NCBI RefSeq assembly: GCF_003853705.1
Contig: NZ_QTQI01000001.1
Span: forward strand, 434,001-498,000
Source of the DNA: Burkholderia sp. Bp8992
Lineage (GTDB): Bacteria; Pseudomonadota; Gammaproteobacteria; Burkholderiales; Burkholderiaceae
Direction of reading: 5' to 3'
DNA: 64,000 bases
The position numbers and the translations under genes are program-made. Under the pieces are notes generated by a model. The model saw only the letters and a program-made list of their open reading frames with translations. It did not search any database and was not told the DNA's origin. The number at the start of each line of letters is the position of its first letter. Position 1 is the stretch's first letter. Of this stretch, positions 35,335-45,037 are shown in pieces.

Positions 35335-36953
35335 TGGCCGATACCGATACGCAAAAAGCCGACATCGTCGTCGTCGGATCGGGTGTCGCAGGCGCGATCG
35401 TCGCCCACCAGCTCGCGATGGCGGGCAAGTCCGTGATCCTGCTGGAAGCCGGCCCGCGCATGCCGCGCGGGGAAATCGTCGAGCGCTTTCGCAACCAGGT
35501 CGACAAGACCGATTTCATGGCGCCGTACCCGTCGAGCGCATGGGCGCCGCATCCGGAATACGGCCCGCCGAACGACTACCTGATCCTGAAGGGCGAGCAC
35601 AAGTTCAACTCGCAGTACATCCGCGCGGTGGGCGGCACGACGTGGCACTGGGCCGCGTCGGCGTGGCGCTTCATCCCGAACGACTTCAAGATGAAGACGG
35701 TGTACGGCGTCGGCCGCGACTGGCCGATCCAGTACGACGACCTCGAGCATTACTACCAGCGCGCGGAGGAAGAACTTGGCGTGTGGGGCCCGGGCCCCGA
35801 GGAAGACCTGTACTCGCCGCGCAAGCAGGCGTACCCGATGCCGCCGCTGCCGCTGTCGTTCAACGAGCAGACCATCAAGAGCGCGCTCAACGGCTACGAT
35901 CCGAAGTTCCACGTGGTGACCGAACCCGTCGCGCGCAACAGCCGCCCGTACGACGGCCGGCCGACCTGTTGCGGGAACAACAATTGCATGCCGATCTGCC
36001 CGATCGGCGCGATGTACAACGGCATCGTCCACGTCGAGAAGGCCGAGCAGGCCGGCGCGAAGCTGATCGACAGCGCGGTCGTCTACAAGCTCGAGACCGG
36101 GCCGGACAAGCGCATCGTCGCCGCGATCTACAAGGACAAGACCGGCGCGGACCATCGCGTCGAGGGCAAGTACTTCGTGATCGCCGCGAACGGTATCGAG
36201 ACGCCGAAGATCCTGCTGATGTCCGCGAACCGCGATTTCCCGAACGGCGTCGCGAACAGTTCCGACATGGTCGGCCGCAACCTGATGGACCATCCGGGCA
36301 CCGGCGTGTCGTTCTACGCTAACGAGAAGCTGTGGCCGGGCCGCGGCCCGCAGGAGATGACGTCGCTGATCGGCTTCCGTGACGGCCCGTTCCGTGCGAC
36401 CGAAGCCGCGAAGAAGATCCACCTGTCGAACATGTCGCGCATCAACCAGGAGACGCAGAAGATCTTCAAGGCCGGCAAGCTGATGAAGCCCGCGGAGCTC
36501 GACGCGCAGATCCGCGACCGTTCGGCGCGCTACGTGCAGTTCGACTGCTTCCACGAAATCCTGCCGCAGCCCGAGAACCGCATCGTGCCGAGCAAGACGG
36601 CCACCGACGCGGTCGGCATCCCGCGGCCCGAGATCACGTATGCGATCGACGATTACGTGAAGCGCGGCGCCGTGCACACACGCGAGGTCTACGCGACGGC
36701 CGCGAAGGTGCTCGGCGGCACCGAAGTCGTCTTCAATGATGAATTCGCGCCGAACAACCACATCACGGGCGCGACGATCATGGGCGCGGATGCACGCGAC
36801 TCGGTCGTCGACAAGGACTGCCGCACGTTCGACCATCCGAACCTGTTCATCTCGAGCAGCTCGACGATGCCGACCGTCGGTACGGTGAACGTGACGCTGA
36901 CGATCGCGGCGCTGGCGCTGCGGATGTCGGACACGCTGAAGAAGGAAGTCTGA
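35334..36953 (+). CDS. FAD glucose dehydrogenase, catalytic alpha subunit
   Basis: A 539-residue GMC oxidoreductase. The Rossmann motif VVVGSGVAGA binds FAD. Cysteines at 212, 213, 218 and 222 (TCCGNNNCMPICP) form the 3Fe-4S cluster, exactly the numbers known for the B. cepacia enzyme, and the catalytic His is at 476 (NNHITGAT). It oxidises glucose to gluconolactone at the periplasmic face and passes electrons through the cluster to the cytochrome beta subunit. No signal peptide is present, consistent with export by the gamma subunit. It starts inside the gamma stop and ends 2 bases before the beta start. Confidence 0.97.
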   Translation: MADTDTQKADIVVVGSGVAGAIVAHQLAMAGKSVILLEAGPRMPRGEIVERFRNQVDKTDFMAPYPSSAWAPHPEYGPPNDYLILKGEHKFNSQYIRAVGGTTWHWAASAWRFIPNDFKMKTVYGVGRDWPIQYDDLEHYYQRAEEELGVWGPGPEEDLYSPRKQAYPMPPLPLSFNEQTIKSALNGYDPKFHVVTEPVARNSRPYDGRPTCCGNNNCMPICPIGAMYNGIVHVEKAEQAGAKLIDSAVVYKLETGPDKRIVAAIYKDKTGADHRVEGKYFVIAANGIETPKILLMSANRDFPNGVANSSDMVGRNLMDHPGTGVSFYANEKLWPGRGPQEMTSLIGFRDGPFRATEAAKKIHLSNMSRINQETQKIFKAGKLMKPAELDAQIRDRSARYVQFDCFHEILPQPENRIVPSKTATDAVGIPRPEITYAIDDYVKRGAVHTREVYATAAKVLGGTEVVFNDEFAPNNHITGATIMGADARDSVVDKDCRTFDHPNLFISSSSTMPTVGTVNVTLTIAALALRMSDTLKKEV

Positions 36954-36955
36954 CC

Positions 36956-38233
36956 GTGCGGAAATCTACTCTCACCTTCCTCCTCGCTGGCTGCCTCGCG
37001 CTGCCGGGGCTCGTCCGTGCGGCCGATTCGGCCGATCCGGCGCAGGTCAAGCGCGGCGAATACCTCGCGGTGGCCGGCGACTGCATGGCCTGCCACACCG
37101 CGAAGGGCGGCAAGCCGTTCGCGGGCGGCCTCGGGATGCCGGTGCCGATGCTCGGCAAGATCTACACGAGCAACATCACGCCCGACCCGGACACCGGCAT
37201 CGGCAACTGGACGTTCGACGACTTCGAGCGCGCGGTGCGTCACGGCGTCTCGAAGAACGGCGACAACCTGTACCCGGCGATGCCGTACGTGTCGTACGCG
37301 AAGATCAACGACGACGACGTGCAGGCGCTGTACGCGTACTTCATGCACGGCGTCGAACCGGTCAAGCAGGCGCCGCCGAAGAACGAGATCCCCGCGCTGC
37401 TGAGCATGCGCTGGCCGCTGAAGATCTGGAACTGGCTGTTCCTGAAGGACGGCGTGTACCAGCCGAAGCCCGCGCAGAGCGCCGAGTGGAACCGTGGTGC
37501 GTATCTGGTGCAGGGCCTCGCGCACTGCAGCACGTGCCATACGCCGCGCGGCATTGCAATGCAGGAGAAGTCGCTCGATGAAACCGGCGGCAGCTTCCTG
37601 TCGGGTTCGGTGCTCGCGGGCTGGGACGGCTACAACATCACGTCCGACCCGAACGCGGGGATCGGCGGCTGGACGCAGCAGCAGCTCGTCCAGTACCTGC
37701 GCACCGGCAGCGTGCCGGGCCTCGCGCAGGCGGCCGGCCCGATGGCCGAGGCGGTCGAGCACAGCTTCTCGAAGATGACCGAAGCCGACATCGGCGCGAT
37801 CTCGACGTACATCCGTACGGTGCCGGCCGTGGCCAGCGGCGACGCGAAGCAGTCGCGCTCGTCCTGGGGCAAGCCGGCCGAGGACGGCCTGAAGCTGCGT
37901 GGTGTCGCGCTCGCGTCGTCGGGTATCGATCCGGCGCGGCTGTACCTCGGCAACTGCGCGACGTGTCACCAGATGCAGGGCAAGGGCACGCCGGACGGCT
38001 ATTATCCGCCGCTGTTCCACAACTCGACGGTCGGCGCATCGAATCCGACCAACCTCGTGCAGGTGATCCTGAACGGCGTGCAGCGCAAGGCCGGCAGCGA
38101 GGACGTCGGGATGCCGGCGTTCCGCCACGAGCTGTCGGATGCGCAGATCGCCGCGCTGACGAACTACCTGACCGGGCAGTTCGGCAATCCGGCCGCGAAG
38201 GTGACCGAGCAGGACGTCGCGAAGCTGCGTTGA
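36956..38233 (+). CDS. FAD glucose dehydrogenase, triheme cytochrome c beta subunit
   Basis: A 425-residue protein from a GTG at 36956. Signal peptide STLTFLLAGCLALPGLVRAA, then three CxxCH heme sites (CMACH, CSTCH, CATCH) and Met-containing distal ligand segments. It takes electrons from the alpha subunit and delivers them to the quinone pool, anchoring the complex to the membrane by its C-terminal region. Length and three-heme layout equal the known beta subunit. Third gene of the operon, followed after 172 bases by a DoxX gene. Confidence 0.96.
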   Translation: MRKSTLTFLLAGCLALPGLVRAADSADPAQVKRGEYLAVAGDCMACHTAKGGKPFAGGLGMPVPMLGKIYTSNITPDPDTGIGNWTFDDFERAVRHGVSKNGDNLYPAMPYVSYAKINDDDVQALYAYFMHGVEPVKQAPPKNEIPALLSMRWPLKIWNWLFLKDGVYQPKPAQSAEWNRGAYLVQGLAHCSTCHTPRGIAMQEKSLDETGGSFLSGSVLAGWDGYNITSDPNAGIGGWTQQQLVQYLRTGSVPGLAQAAGPMAEAVEHSFSKMTEADIGAISTYIRTVPAVASGDAKQSRSSWGKPAEDGLKLRGVALASSGIDPARLYLGNCATCHQMQGKGTPDGYYPPLFHNSTVGASNPTNLVQVILNGVQRKAGSEDVGMPAFRHELSDAQIAALTNYLTGQFGNPAAKVTEQDVAKLR

Positions 38234-38405
38234 TGCAGCGCGCGACGCAGCACGGCGACGACAGACAAGAGGAGGCGCACAGCACATCGGGCGGGCCCGA
38301 TGCCGGTTGTTGCAGAGCGGGGCGGGCGGCGCAGGCGGCCGCCCGTCCTGGTTCGTTGGCAATCCGGTGCGCGCAGGCCGCGCATCGCTTTCGTTGATCG
38401 AGACC

Positions 38406-38825
38406 ATGACACCGAATCAACCGTTTCTCGCGTCCCAGCGCGATGTGCTGCTGCTGCTGTCCCGGATCCTGCTCGTGATCCTGTTCGTGATGTTCGGCTG
38501 GAAGAAGATTGTCGACTTCTCCGGTACGATCGCGTTCATGGGCTCGGAGGGTGCGCCCGCGCCGATCATCTCGGCGGCGATCTCCGTCGTGATGGAGCTG
38601 TTCGTCGGCATCGCGATCCTCGTCGGCTTCCAGACGCGCCCGCTCGCGCTGCTGCTTGCGCTGTATACGATCGGCACCGGCATCATCGGCCACCATTACT
38701 GGACGATGACGGGCGGCGAGCAGATCAACAACATGATTCATTTCTACAAGAACATCGCGATCGCGGGTGGCCTGCTTGCACTGTGCGCAGCGGGCCCCGG
38801 TCGATATTCGATCGATCGCGGATAG
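38406..38825 (+). CDS. DoxX-family membrane protein
   Basis: A 139-residue four-helix membrane protein, start at MTPNQPFLASQRD (ATG 38406). Helices include LLSRILLVILFVMFGWKKI and AISVVMELFVGIAILVGF. The pattern LLLLSRILLVILFVMFGWKK is the DoxX/YphA opening. The family has roles in quinone-linked redox or in oxidative stress complexes with SodA/SseA. Position after the quinone-reducing glucose dehydrogenase is suggestive only. Downstream is a porin gene. Confidence 0.88.
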   Translation: MTPNQPFLASQRDVLLLLSRILLVILFVMFGWKKIVDFSGTIAFMGSEGAPAPIISAAISVVMELFVGIAILVGFQTRPLALLLALYTIGTGIIGHHYWTMTGGEQINNMIHFYKNIAIAGGLLALCAAGPGRYSIDRG

Positions 38826-38888
38826 GCGGACCCTGGGCGCGCGCATGGGGCGCGCGCGGGAAGGTCGAGACTCCGAGGGGGCATCATT

Positions 38889-39992
38889 TTGCGACTTAAA
38901 CATTTCGCATGGCTGATTGCGGCTGCCACACCGGCGGCCGCCTTTGCACAGACGAGCGTGACGCTGTACGGCCGGATCGACGGCGGCATCGAATACCTGA
39001 ACCACATCGCGACGCCGAACGGCAGCAAGTCGCGCTGGAGCGCGGAAGGCGGCGACTGGGGCACCAGCATGTTCGGCCTGAAGGGCTTCGAGGATCTCGG
39101 CGGCGGCCTGTCGACGGTCTTCAACCTGGAAACCGCATTCCAGGTGATGAACGGCACGACGGGCGGCGGGCGCATGTGGTCGCGGCGCGCGTACGTCGGG
39201 CTGAAGAGCGACACGTGGGGCCAGCTGCAGGCCGGCCGCAACCTGTTCATCGACAGCGACGGCGTGTGGGAATTCGACCCGTTCGTCCAGCAGGCGTTTT
39301 CGTCGGCGTCGCTCGTGCGCGGCCGCAACTGGCAGCAGAGCAGCAACAACATCGAATATCACAGCCCGGTGATCGGCGGCTTCGACGTGCAGGCGCAATA
39401 TGCGTTCGGCAACCAGTCGCGCGGCTTCAACTACGGGGCGGCAGACGATTTCGGCCGCTCGGACGGGATCATGATCTCGTACCACTCGCCGGTGCTCGAC
39501 TTGCGCGGCATCTACGACGAACTGCGTGACAACAACGGCAAGTTCAGCAACATCTTCACGGCGTCGCGCGAGTACTTCGTCGGTGCGAACGTGAAGGTGT
39601 CGAAGTTCAAGATCCAGGGCGCGTATACGCACTATCAGGCGCCGGACAGCCCGGCCGGTGTTGCCGATCGGGCGGATCACTACTGGCTCGGTGCGACTTA
39701 TGCGGCTACGCCGCAGTGGGCCGTGACGGGCGGCGGCTATTACGTGAAGGTGGGCGACGGCGGCAGCGATGCGTCGCACGATCCGTCGGGCCACGCGATG
39801 ATGTACGTGCTCGGCACCACGTACAACCTGTCGAAGCGTACGTTCCTGTATGGAACGGTCGCGTATGTGCGCAACGGCGGGAATTCGAACTTCTCGCTGC
39901 TCGCGACGCCGCGGGATGCGACGTCGGGAACGAGCCCGCTTGCGGGTGAATCGCAGACGGGTGCTTATGTGGGGATGATGCATACGTTCTGA
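38889..39992 (+). CDS. Burkholderia-type trimeric porin
   Basis: A 367-residue outer-membrane porin from a TTG at 38889 with GAGGGGG 9-14 bases upstream. Signal peptide FAWLIAAATPAAAFAQ, mature start QTSVTLYGRIDGGIEYLNH, the standard start of Gram-negative porins (porin_4, OmpC-like) in beta-proteobacteria. Alternating strands end with the C-terminal aromatic signature GAYVGMMHTF, ending in Phe as required for BAM assembly. It lies 63 bases after DoxX and is probably read with the glucose dehydrogenase unit or from its own promoter; sugar entry is a plausible role. A terminator follows. Confidence 0.94.
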   Translation: MRLKHFAWLIAAATPAAAFAQTSVTLYGRIDGGIEYLNHIATPNGSKSRWSAEGGDWGTSMFGLKGFEDLGGGLSTVFNLETAFQVMNGTTGGGRMWSRRAYVGLKSDTWGQLQAGRNLFIDSDGVWEFDPFVQQAFSSASLVRGRNWQQSSNNIEYHSPVIGGFDVQAQYAFGNQSRGFNYGAADDFGRSDGIMISYHSPVLDLRGIYDELRDNNGKFSNIFTASREYFVGANVKVSKFKIQGAYTHYQAPDSPAGVADRADHYWLGATYAATPQWAVTGGGYYVKVGDGGSDASHDPSGHAMMYVLGTTYNLSKRTFLYGTVAYVRNGGNSNFSLLATPRDATSGTSPLAGESQTGAYVGMMHTF

Positions 39993-40014
39993 GCGCGGGC
40001 AGCGCCAGATACGC

Positions 40015-40047
40015 AAAAGGCACGGGTGATGGAGCCCGTGCCTTTTT
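40015..40047. terminator. Bidirectional intrinsic terminator between porin and MHS transporter
   Basis: A 12-bp stem (AAAAGGCACGGG / CCCGTGCCTTTT) with an 8-base loop. It has a T-run on the + strand and an A-run (T-run on the - strand) at the other side, so it can end both convergent genes. Confidence 0.92.
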
Positions 40048-40088
40048 CATTTGCGACCTGCGGCAACTTCGGCCGCATCGGCCGCCAT

Positions 40089-41414
40089 TCAATCCAGCGC
40101 CTTCCCGGCTTTCTCGTCCATGCAGCGAATCGCGAGCAGCGTCATCGCGCCACACGCGATCGCATACCAAGCCGGCGCATTCGGATTCCCGGTTGCCGCG
40201 ATCAGCCACGTGACGAAGAACTGCGCGAAGCCGCCGAAGATCGCGACGCCGACGCTATACACCAGCGCACCGCCCGTCGCACGCACGGCCCGCGGAAACA
40301 ACTCACCGAGCATTGCCCCCGTCGCACCGATGTTGATCGCATGCACGATCGACAGCGCGGCGATGATCGACAGCAGCGACGTGGCGCCCGGCCAGCGGTT
40401 CAGCGCGATGAACGCCGGGTAGATCGCGGCCATCAGCACGATGCGCGTCCACCAGACGATCCGGTTGCGCCCGTACACATCGGACAGGTGGCCGCCGATC
40501 GGCGTTACGAGCATCAGGATCGCGCCGGCGACGCAGCCGGTCGTCATCGACAGCCACGTCGGCAGGTGCAGCACCTGCACGCCGTAGATCGCCATGTAGA
40601 ACACGATGATGTAGTGGATCGACGTGCCGCCGATCGTCACGCCGAGGCCCGCGAACACGGCCTTGCCGTGATGGCGCAGCACGTCGGCGAGCGGCAGCGA
40701 TGCAACTGGTTCGTCGTGCGCTGCGGCGGGCGAGGGCGCAGCCGCCGGGACTTCCTCGACGGTGCGGCGCAGCCAGTAGCCGAGCGGCACGAACAGCGTG
40801 CCGATGATGAACGGCACGCGCCAGCCCCAGCTTTCGAGCTGCGCGGCGGTCAGTGTCGACGTCAGCGCGACGCCGGTGAGCGCGCCCGCGAGCGCGGCAA
40901 GCCCCTGGCTCGAGAACTGGAACGACGCATAGAAGCCGCGACGATGTTGCGGCGCCTGTTCGAGCAGCAGCGTCGTCGACGCGCCGACTTCGCCGCCCGA
41001 CGCGAACCCCTGCAGCAGCCGCGCGAGCACGAGCAGCAGCGGCGCGGCGATGCCGATCTGCGCGAAGGTCGGCGCGACCGCGATCGTCGCGGTGCCGAGC
41101 GCCATCAGCAGCAGCGTGAGGATCATCGCTTTCTTGCGGCCAGCGCGGTCGGCATACATGCCGATCACGAGCCCGCCGAGGGGGCGCGTGACGAAACCGA
41201 CGCCGAAGCTTGCGACCGCGAGCATCAGCTGCCCGAACGACGAATGCACGGGAAAGAACAGCTTGCCGATCAGGATCGCGAAGAAGCTGTAGACCGTGAA
41301 GTCGTAGAACTCGAGCGCGTTGCCGACGGCGGCTGCCGCGATCAGCCGGCGTTTCTTCGCGGCGGCGCGGGCATCGACCGGCGTGCCGGCGAACGGAAGG
41401 GCGGACGTTTCCAT
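40089..41414 (-). CDS. MHS-family MFS metabolite transporter
   Basis: A 441-residue, twelve-helix transporter. The motif RLIAAAAVGNALEFYDFTVYSFFAILIGKLFFP and the FGVGFVTRPLGGLVIGMYADRAGRKKAM loop are typical of the metabolite:H+ symporter subgroup (ShiA, ProP, KgtP, citrate). Substrates are usually organic acids, shikimate, proline/betaine or aromatic acids. It follows the M20 amidohydrolase with 43 bases between, so it should supply that enzyme with its N-acyl substrate. A divergent LysR is probably its regulator. Confidence 0.92.
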   Translation of the reverse strand: METSALPFAGTPVDARAAAKKRRLIAAAAVGNALEFYDFTVYSFFAILIGKLFFPVHSSFGQLMLAVASFGVGFVTRPLGGLVIGMYADRAGRKKAMILTLLLMALGTATIAVAPTFAQIGIAAPLLLVLARLLQGFASGGEVGASTTLLLEQAPQHRRGFYASFQFSSQGLAALAGALTGVALTSTLTAAQLESWGWRVPFIIGTLFVPLGYWLRRTVEEVPAAAPSPAAAHDEPVASLPLADVLRHHGKAVFAGLGVTIGGTSIHYIIVFYMAIYGVQVLHLPTWLSMTTGCVAGAILMLVTPIGGHLSDVYGRNRIVWWTRIVLMAAIYPAFIALNRWPGATSLLSIIAALSIVHAINIGATGAMLGELFPRAVRATGGALVYSVGVAIFGGFAQFFVTWLIAATGNPNAPAWYAIACGAMTLLAIRCMDEKAGKALD

Positions 41415-41457
41415 GGGGTTCCCCCGGTTAAGCGCGAAACTGTGTGGTGAAAGGCCG

Positions 41458-42642
41458 TCAGGCCGCGAGCCAGGCTTCGGCGACGCGAACCCAGTAGCTC
41501 GCGCCGATCGCGAGGATGTCGTCGTTGAAGTCGTAGCCGGGGTTGTGCACCATGCAGCCGCCCTTGCTGCCGATCCCGTTGCCGATGAACGCGTAGCAGC
41601 CGGGACGCGCCTCGAGCATGAACGCGAAATCCTCGCTGCCCATCAGCGGCGCGGCGTCGGTTTCGACGCGCTCGGCGCCGAGCATCTGCTGCGCGATCTC
41701 GGCCGCGAACGCGGTCGGTTCCGCGTGATTGACGAGCACCGGGTAGCCGTAGTCGTAGTCGACTTCCGCGGTGATGCCGAAGCTTTCGGCCTGGCCTTTC
41801 GCGAGGGCTTCGATGCGGCGCGCGAGCAGCGCGCGCACGTCGGCGTTCAGCACGCGCACCGACAGCTTCATCACGACGGTTTCGGGAATGATGTTGAAGG
41901 TCTCGCCGGCCTGCACGCTGCCGACCGTAATCACGGCCGCATGCTGCGCATCGACCTCGCGTGCGACGATCGTCTGCAGCGCGACCATGATGCTGCCCGC
42001 GGCCGACATCGGATCGCGCGCGAAATGCGGCATCGCGCCGTGGCCGCCGACGCCGCGCAGCGTGATCGTCACGCGGTCGGCCGATGCCATCGCGGCGCCG
42101 GTGCGGAATGCCATGTCGCCGGCCGCGCGGCCCGGCATGTTGTGGATCGCGAAGATCGCGTCGCACGGGAAGCGGTCGAACAGGCCGTCGTCCATCATCG
42201 CCTTCGCGCCGCCGAAGTTTTCCTCGGCAGGCTGGAAGATCAGGTTCAGCGTGCCTGAGAACTGGCGCGTGGCCGAGAGGTGGCGCGCCGCGCACAGCAG
42301 CATCGCCGTGTGGCCGTCGTGGCCGCATGCATGCATCTTGTTCGCATGGCGGCTCGCGTACGGCAGACCCGTGGCTTCCGCGAGCGGCAGCGCGTCCATG
42401 TCGGCGCGCAGCCCGACCGTGCGCGTGCCTTGCCCTTCGCGCAGTACGCCGACAACGCCCGTCTTGCCGATCCCGCGATGCACGTCGTAGCCCCAGCCGG
42501 TGAGCAGCTGGGCGACGAGATTGCTCGTGAGCGTCTCCTCGAACGCGAGCTCGGGATGAGCGTGAATGCGGCGGCGCACCTCGACCAGTTCGGGGGCGAT
42601 CGCGGCGATGCCGGGGATGACGGGGTTCACGGCTTGCAGCAT
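41458..42642 (-). CDS. M20 amidohydrolase (hippurate hydrolase-like)
   Basis: A 394-residue enzyme from the ATG at 42642, with GGAGACCCC directly upstream. The M20D metal site is clear: RRRIHAHPELAFEE, MHACGHDGHTAMLL, QPAEENFGGAKAMMDDG and HNPGYDFNDD. This subgroup hydrolyses N-acyl amino acids such as hippurate, N-acetyl-amino acids or IAA-amino acids. It is first in a two-gene operon with an MHS symporter, and divergent from a LysR regulator, which is a typical small catabolic unit for an N-acyl compound. The exact substrate is not visible. Confidence 0.92.
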   Translation of the reverse strand: MLQAVNPVIPGIAAIAPELVEVRRRIHAHPELAFEETLTSNLVAQLLTGWGYDVHRGIGKTGVVGVLREGQGTRTVGLRADMDALPLAEATGLPYASRHANKMHACGHDGHTAMLLCAARHLSATRQFSGTLNLIFQPAEENFGGAKAMMDDGLFDRFPCDAIFAIHNMPGRAAGDMAFRTGAAMASADRVTITLRGVGGHGAMPHFARDPMSAAGSIMVALQTIVAREVDAQHAAVITVGSVQAGETFNIIPETVVMKLSVRVLNADVRALLARRIEALAKGQAESFGITAEVDYDYGYPVLVNHAEPTAFAAEIAQQMLGAERVETDAAPLMGSEDFAFMLEARPGCYAFIGNGIGSKGGCMVHNPGYDFNDDILAIGASYWVRVAEAWLAA

Positions 42643-42706
42643 GGGGTCTCCTGTGGGGCAGGTGGAGCGTTTGACGTGCATATGACGAGCAAGCATATAA
42701 ATTTCT

Positions 42707-42720
42707 TTCGGGTACCAGAA
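42707..42720. promoter_or_regulatory. Candidate LysR site between amidohydrolase and regulator
   Basis: A 14-base inverted repeat TTCGGGTACCAGAA (one mismatch pair, core GGTACC) in the 182-base divergent gap. It lies 65 bases upstream of the amidohydrolase start and 104 bases before the LysR start, a suitable place for a LysR recognition site. Confidence 0.45.
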
Positions 42721-42824
42721 GCTGCTAAATTGCTTTGGTGCACACCGTCGGTTGCCGCTCGGGAATACCCTGAGCCACTGTGCCGCGCGACGCACAGGGT
42801 TTCCACGGATCACGCATTGCCGCC

Positions 42825-43727
42825 ATGAAATACCATCAGCTGAAAGCGTTCGTCACCGTTGCCGAAGAAGGCAGCATCCGCGCGGCCGCGCGGCGTCTGA
42901 ACGTGTCACCGGCGGCGTTGACGAAGGCCGTCAAGGAACTCGAGATCGCACTCGGCGTGTCGCTCGTCGTGCGTACCGCACGCGGCGTGCAGCTCACCGC
43001 GTTCGGCCAGCAGCTGCAGGTGCGCGCGCGGCTGATCGTCGCCGAAATGCAGCGTGCCCGCGACGACATCGAGCAGGCGCAGGGCGCGATGACGGGCTCC
43101 GTCGCGGCCGCCATCACGCCGGCGGCCGCGGTGACGATCCTGCCCGACGCGTTCCGCGCGTTCCGGCGCCGCTTCCCGGTGGCGCGCGTCAATCTGGTCG
43201 AAGGGTTTCCGGGCGTCGCGCTGCCGCGCCTGCACGACGGTTCGCTCGATTTCGCGGTCGCCGTCGTCGTGCCCGAGCTGCTGGCGGCCGAGTTCGATCA
43301 TGCGGAGCTCTACGCGAGCCGTTCGCTGATCGTCGCGCGCAAGGGGCATCCGCTCGCGTCGGCTACGTCGCTCGCCGATCTCGTCGACGCCGACTGGCTG
43401 ATGAATCCGTCGCCGGAAAGCTCCACGCAGGTACTGTTCAATTCGTTCGTCGCGTATGGGCTGCCGGTGCCGGCGCGCGTCGTCGAATGCCCGAGCTTCG
43501 GGCTCGCGCACAGCCTGATGACGGGTTGCGACCTGATCGCATCGATGCCCGAGCAATTGCTGCAGGGCGAGTGGGCGCGCGACCAGCTCGCGGTGCTGCC
43601 GATCCGCGAGCGCCTGCCGGGCGTCTCGGTGCAGGTCGTCACGCGCCGCGACAGCCCGCTGACGCCGGCCGCGGCAATGCTGCTCGACTGCCTGCGCGAT
43701 TCCGCGCGGCGCAAGGGACTGCGGTGA
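42825..43727 (+). CDS. LysR-family regulator of the amidohydrolase unit
   Basis: A 300-residue LysR. I chose the ATG at 42825 ([40 protein letters not shown]); an upstream ATG in frame adds 15 residues without domain match. The helix-turn-helix [23 protein letters not shown] has AALTK in place of the usual ALS, seen in the TsaR/AmpR-like part of the family. Divergent position over the amidohydrolase/MHS operon suggests control of that operon by its substrate. Confidence 0.92.
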
Positions 43728-43902
43728 ACCGGCGCCCGACGAAAATCATGTAGTCATCCTGACGATGATCGTGCCGACACGCGGCGAGCGGTACGCCATT
43801 CCGGCGCATGCCGCGCGAGCCGGTATGATATCGGCCGGCCCGCCGCTGCGGCCGGCCGCCAACCACTCTCGCCATCCGGCATCCAGCAATCAGAGGCATC
43901 AC

Positions 43903-44223
43903 ATGACCAGTGCAACCCAATTCGACAACGTATCGGTCGTCAAGCGCGCGAACGTCTATTTCGACGGCAAGTGCGTGTCGCATACCGTGCTCTTCCCGGA
44001 CGGCACGCGCAAGACGCTCGGCGTGATCCTGCCGTGCGCGCTCAACTTCGGCACGGACGCGCCCGAATTGATGGAAGTGCAGGCCGGCAAGTGCCGCGTG
44101 AAGCTCGACGGCAGCAGCGAATGGCAGACCTATGGCGCCGGCGAATCGTTCTCGGTGCCGGGCAAGAGCCGCTTCGACATCGAAGTGCTCGAGACACTCG
44201 ATTACGTCTGCAGCTACCTGTAA
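43903..44223 (+). CDS. ppnP: Pyrimidine/purine nucleoside phosphorylase PpnP
   Basis: A 106-residue cupin-type enzyme (formerly DUF1255/YaiE). The start is the ATG at 43903. Sequence [32 protein letters not shown] and the C-terminal [24 protein letters not shown] match the family over its whole length. The E. coli enzyme splits a broad set of nucleosides by phosphorolysis. It is monocistronic; a terminator hairpin follows. Confidence 0.95.
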
Positions 44224-44244
44224 GCGCAGGCGGCAGAAAAAGAA

Positions 44245-44266
44245 AAGCCCCGCCGAAGCGGGGCTT
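44245..44266 (+). terminator. Terminator after ppnP
   Basis: 9-bp stem AAGCCCCGC / GCGGGGCTT with CGAA loop, 22 bases after the stop. The A-rich run on the left (AAAAAGAAAA) would make a T-run for the - strand gene, so it may serve both. Confidence 0.85.
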
Positions 44267-44310
44267 GTCGCAAGCGGATGGCGCAAGGCCATCCGGAGCG
44301 CCTGTTCTCG

Positions 44311-44646
44311 TTACAGGCAGGCGTTGATGTCGCCGGCCGACGATGCATCGCCGCCGCGGAAACCGACCCAGGTCTTCGCGTTGCCGGCGTTGGCCGGGCG
44401 CACCACGGCGGCAGCGCCGTTCGGCGGCTGCTGGCCCGGCGCGTAGACGGCCATTGCGAGGCCATTCGCCAGTTCGTACTGCGACGTCACTTGTTGCTGC
44501 GACTTGTCGGCCCACGTCTTGGCGATGCACTGCGCCACTTGGTCGGCGGGCTTTTGGCTTTGTCCCACGTTCTGCAGGGCAGAATCGGCTGCATGAGCAG
44601 AAAATGCCACGGTCAATGCGATGAGCGGTAAGTATTTCGCGTTCAC
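44311..44646 (-). CDS. Small secreted protein, function unknown
   Basis: A 111-residue protein from a GTG at 44646 with GAGGGAGA upstream. Signal peptide MNAKYLPLIALTVAFSAHA, cleavage before ADS. The mature part has only two Cys (QCIAKTWADKS and the final NACL), perhaps one disulfide, and a Gln/Asn-rich middle. I recognise no domain. It resembles short Burkholderia periplasmic proteins of unknown role. The ppnP hairpin (44245-44266) has T-run on this strand, so it likely ends this gene as well. Confidence 0.78.
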   Translation of the reverse strand: MNAKYLPLIALTVAFSAHAADSALQNVGQSQKPADQVAQCIAKTWADKSQQQVTSQYELANGLAMAVYAPGQQPPNGAAAVVRPANAGNAKTWVGFRGGDASSAGDINACL

Positions 44647-45037
44647 GTTATCTCCCTCGAGTCGTGATTGATTAAGTGGGATGCGCAGCAGTACTGCGTG
44701 CTAATGAGATCGCATCGGGCAAGCACGGTTCCGGTGATTCCGAAACAAGTTGTTAACGCGCTTGCCAAATGGCGGCTCCGGTGCTGTGCGGCGTTGCTGC
44801 GATGCGGCATGCGTCGTGTGCGGCTCGACGTCATGCGTTGCACGGTCAGCGCGCTGCCCGGTCGTGTGGTGTCATGACGGTCACGGCACACGGCATGTGT
44901 GTGCATGCCGTGCCGCGACTCTTTATCTGATGGCGAAGTGGAATGGCTGATTGATGGCCCCGTCGCATGGGCACCATGATGACAAACTTTCGCCAGACAA
45001 AATGTTAACCAACTTTAAACCCGGAACACGGCGGAAT
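44647..45037. other. Intergenic region with no gene seen
   Basis: About 390 bases, lower in GC than its neighbours, upstream of the secreted protein and downstream of the CLC gene. Short open frames are present but none has a ribosome-binding site or domain. It should carry the promoter of the secreted protein. Confidence 0.5.
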
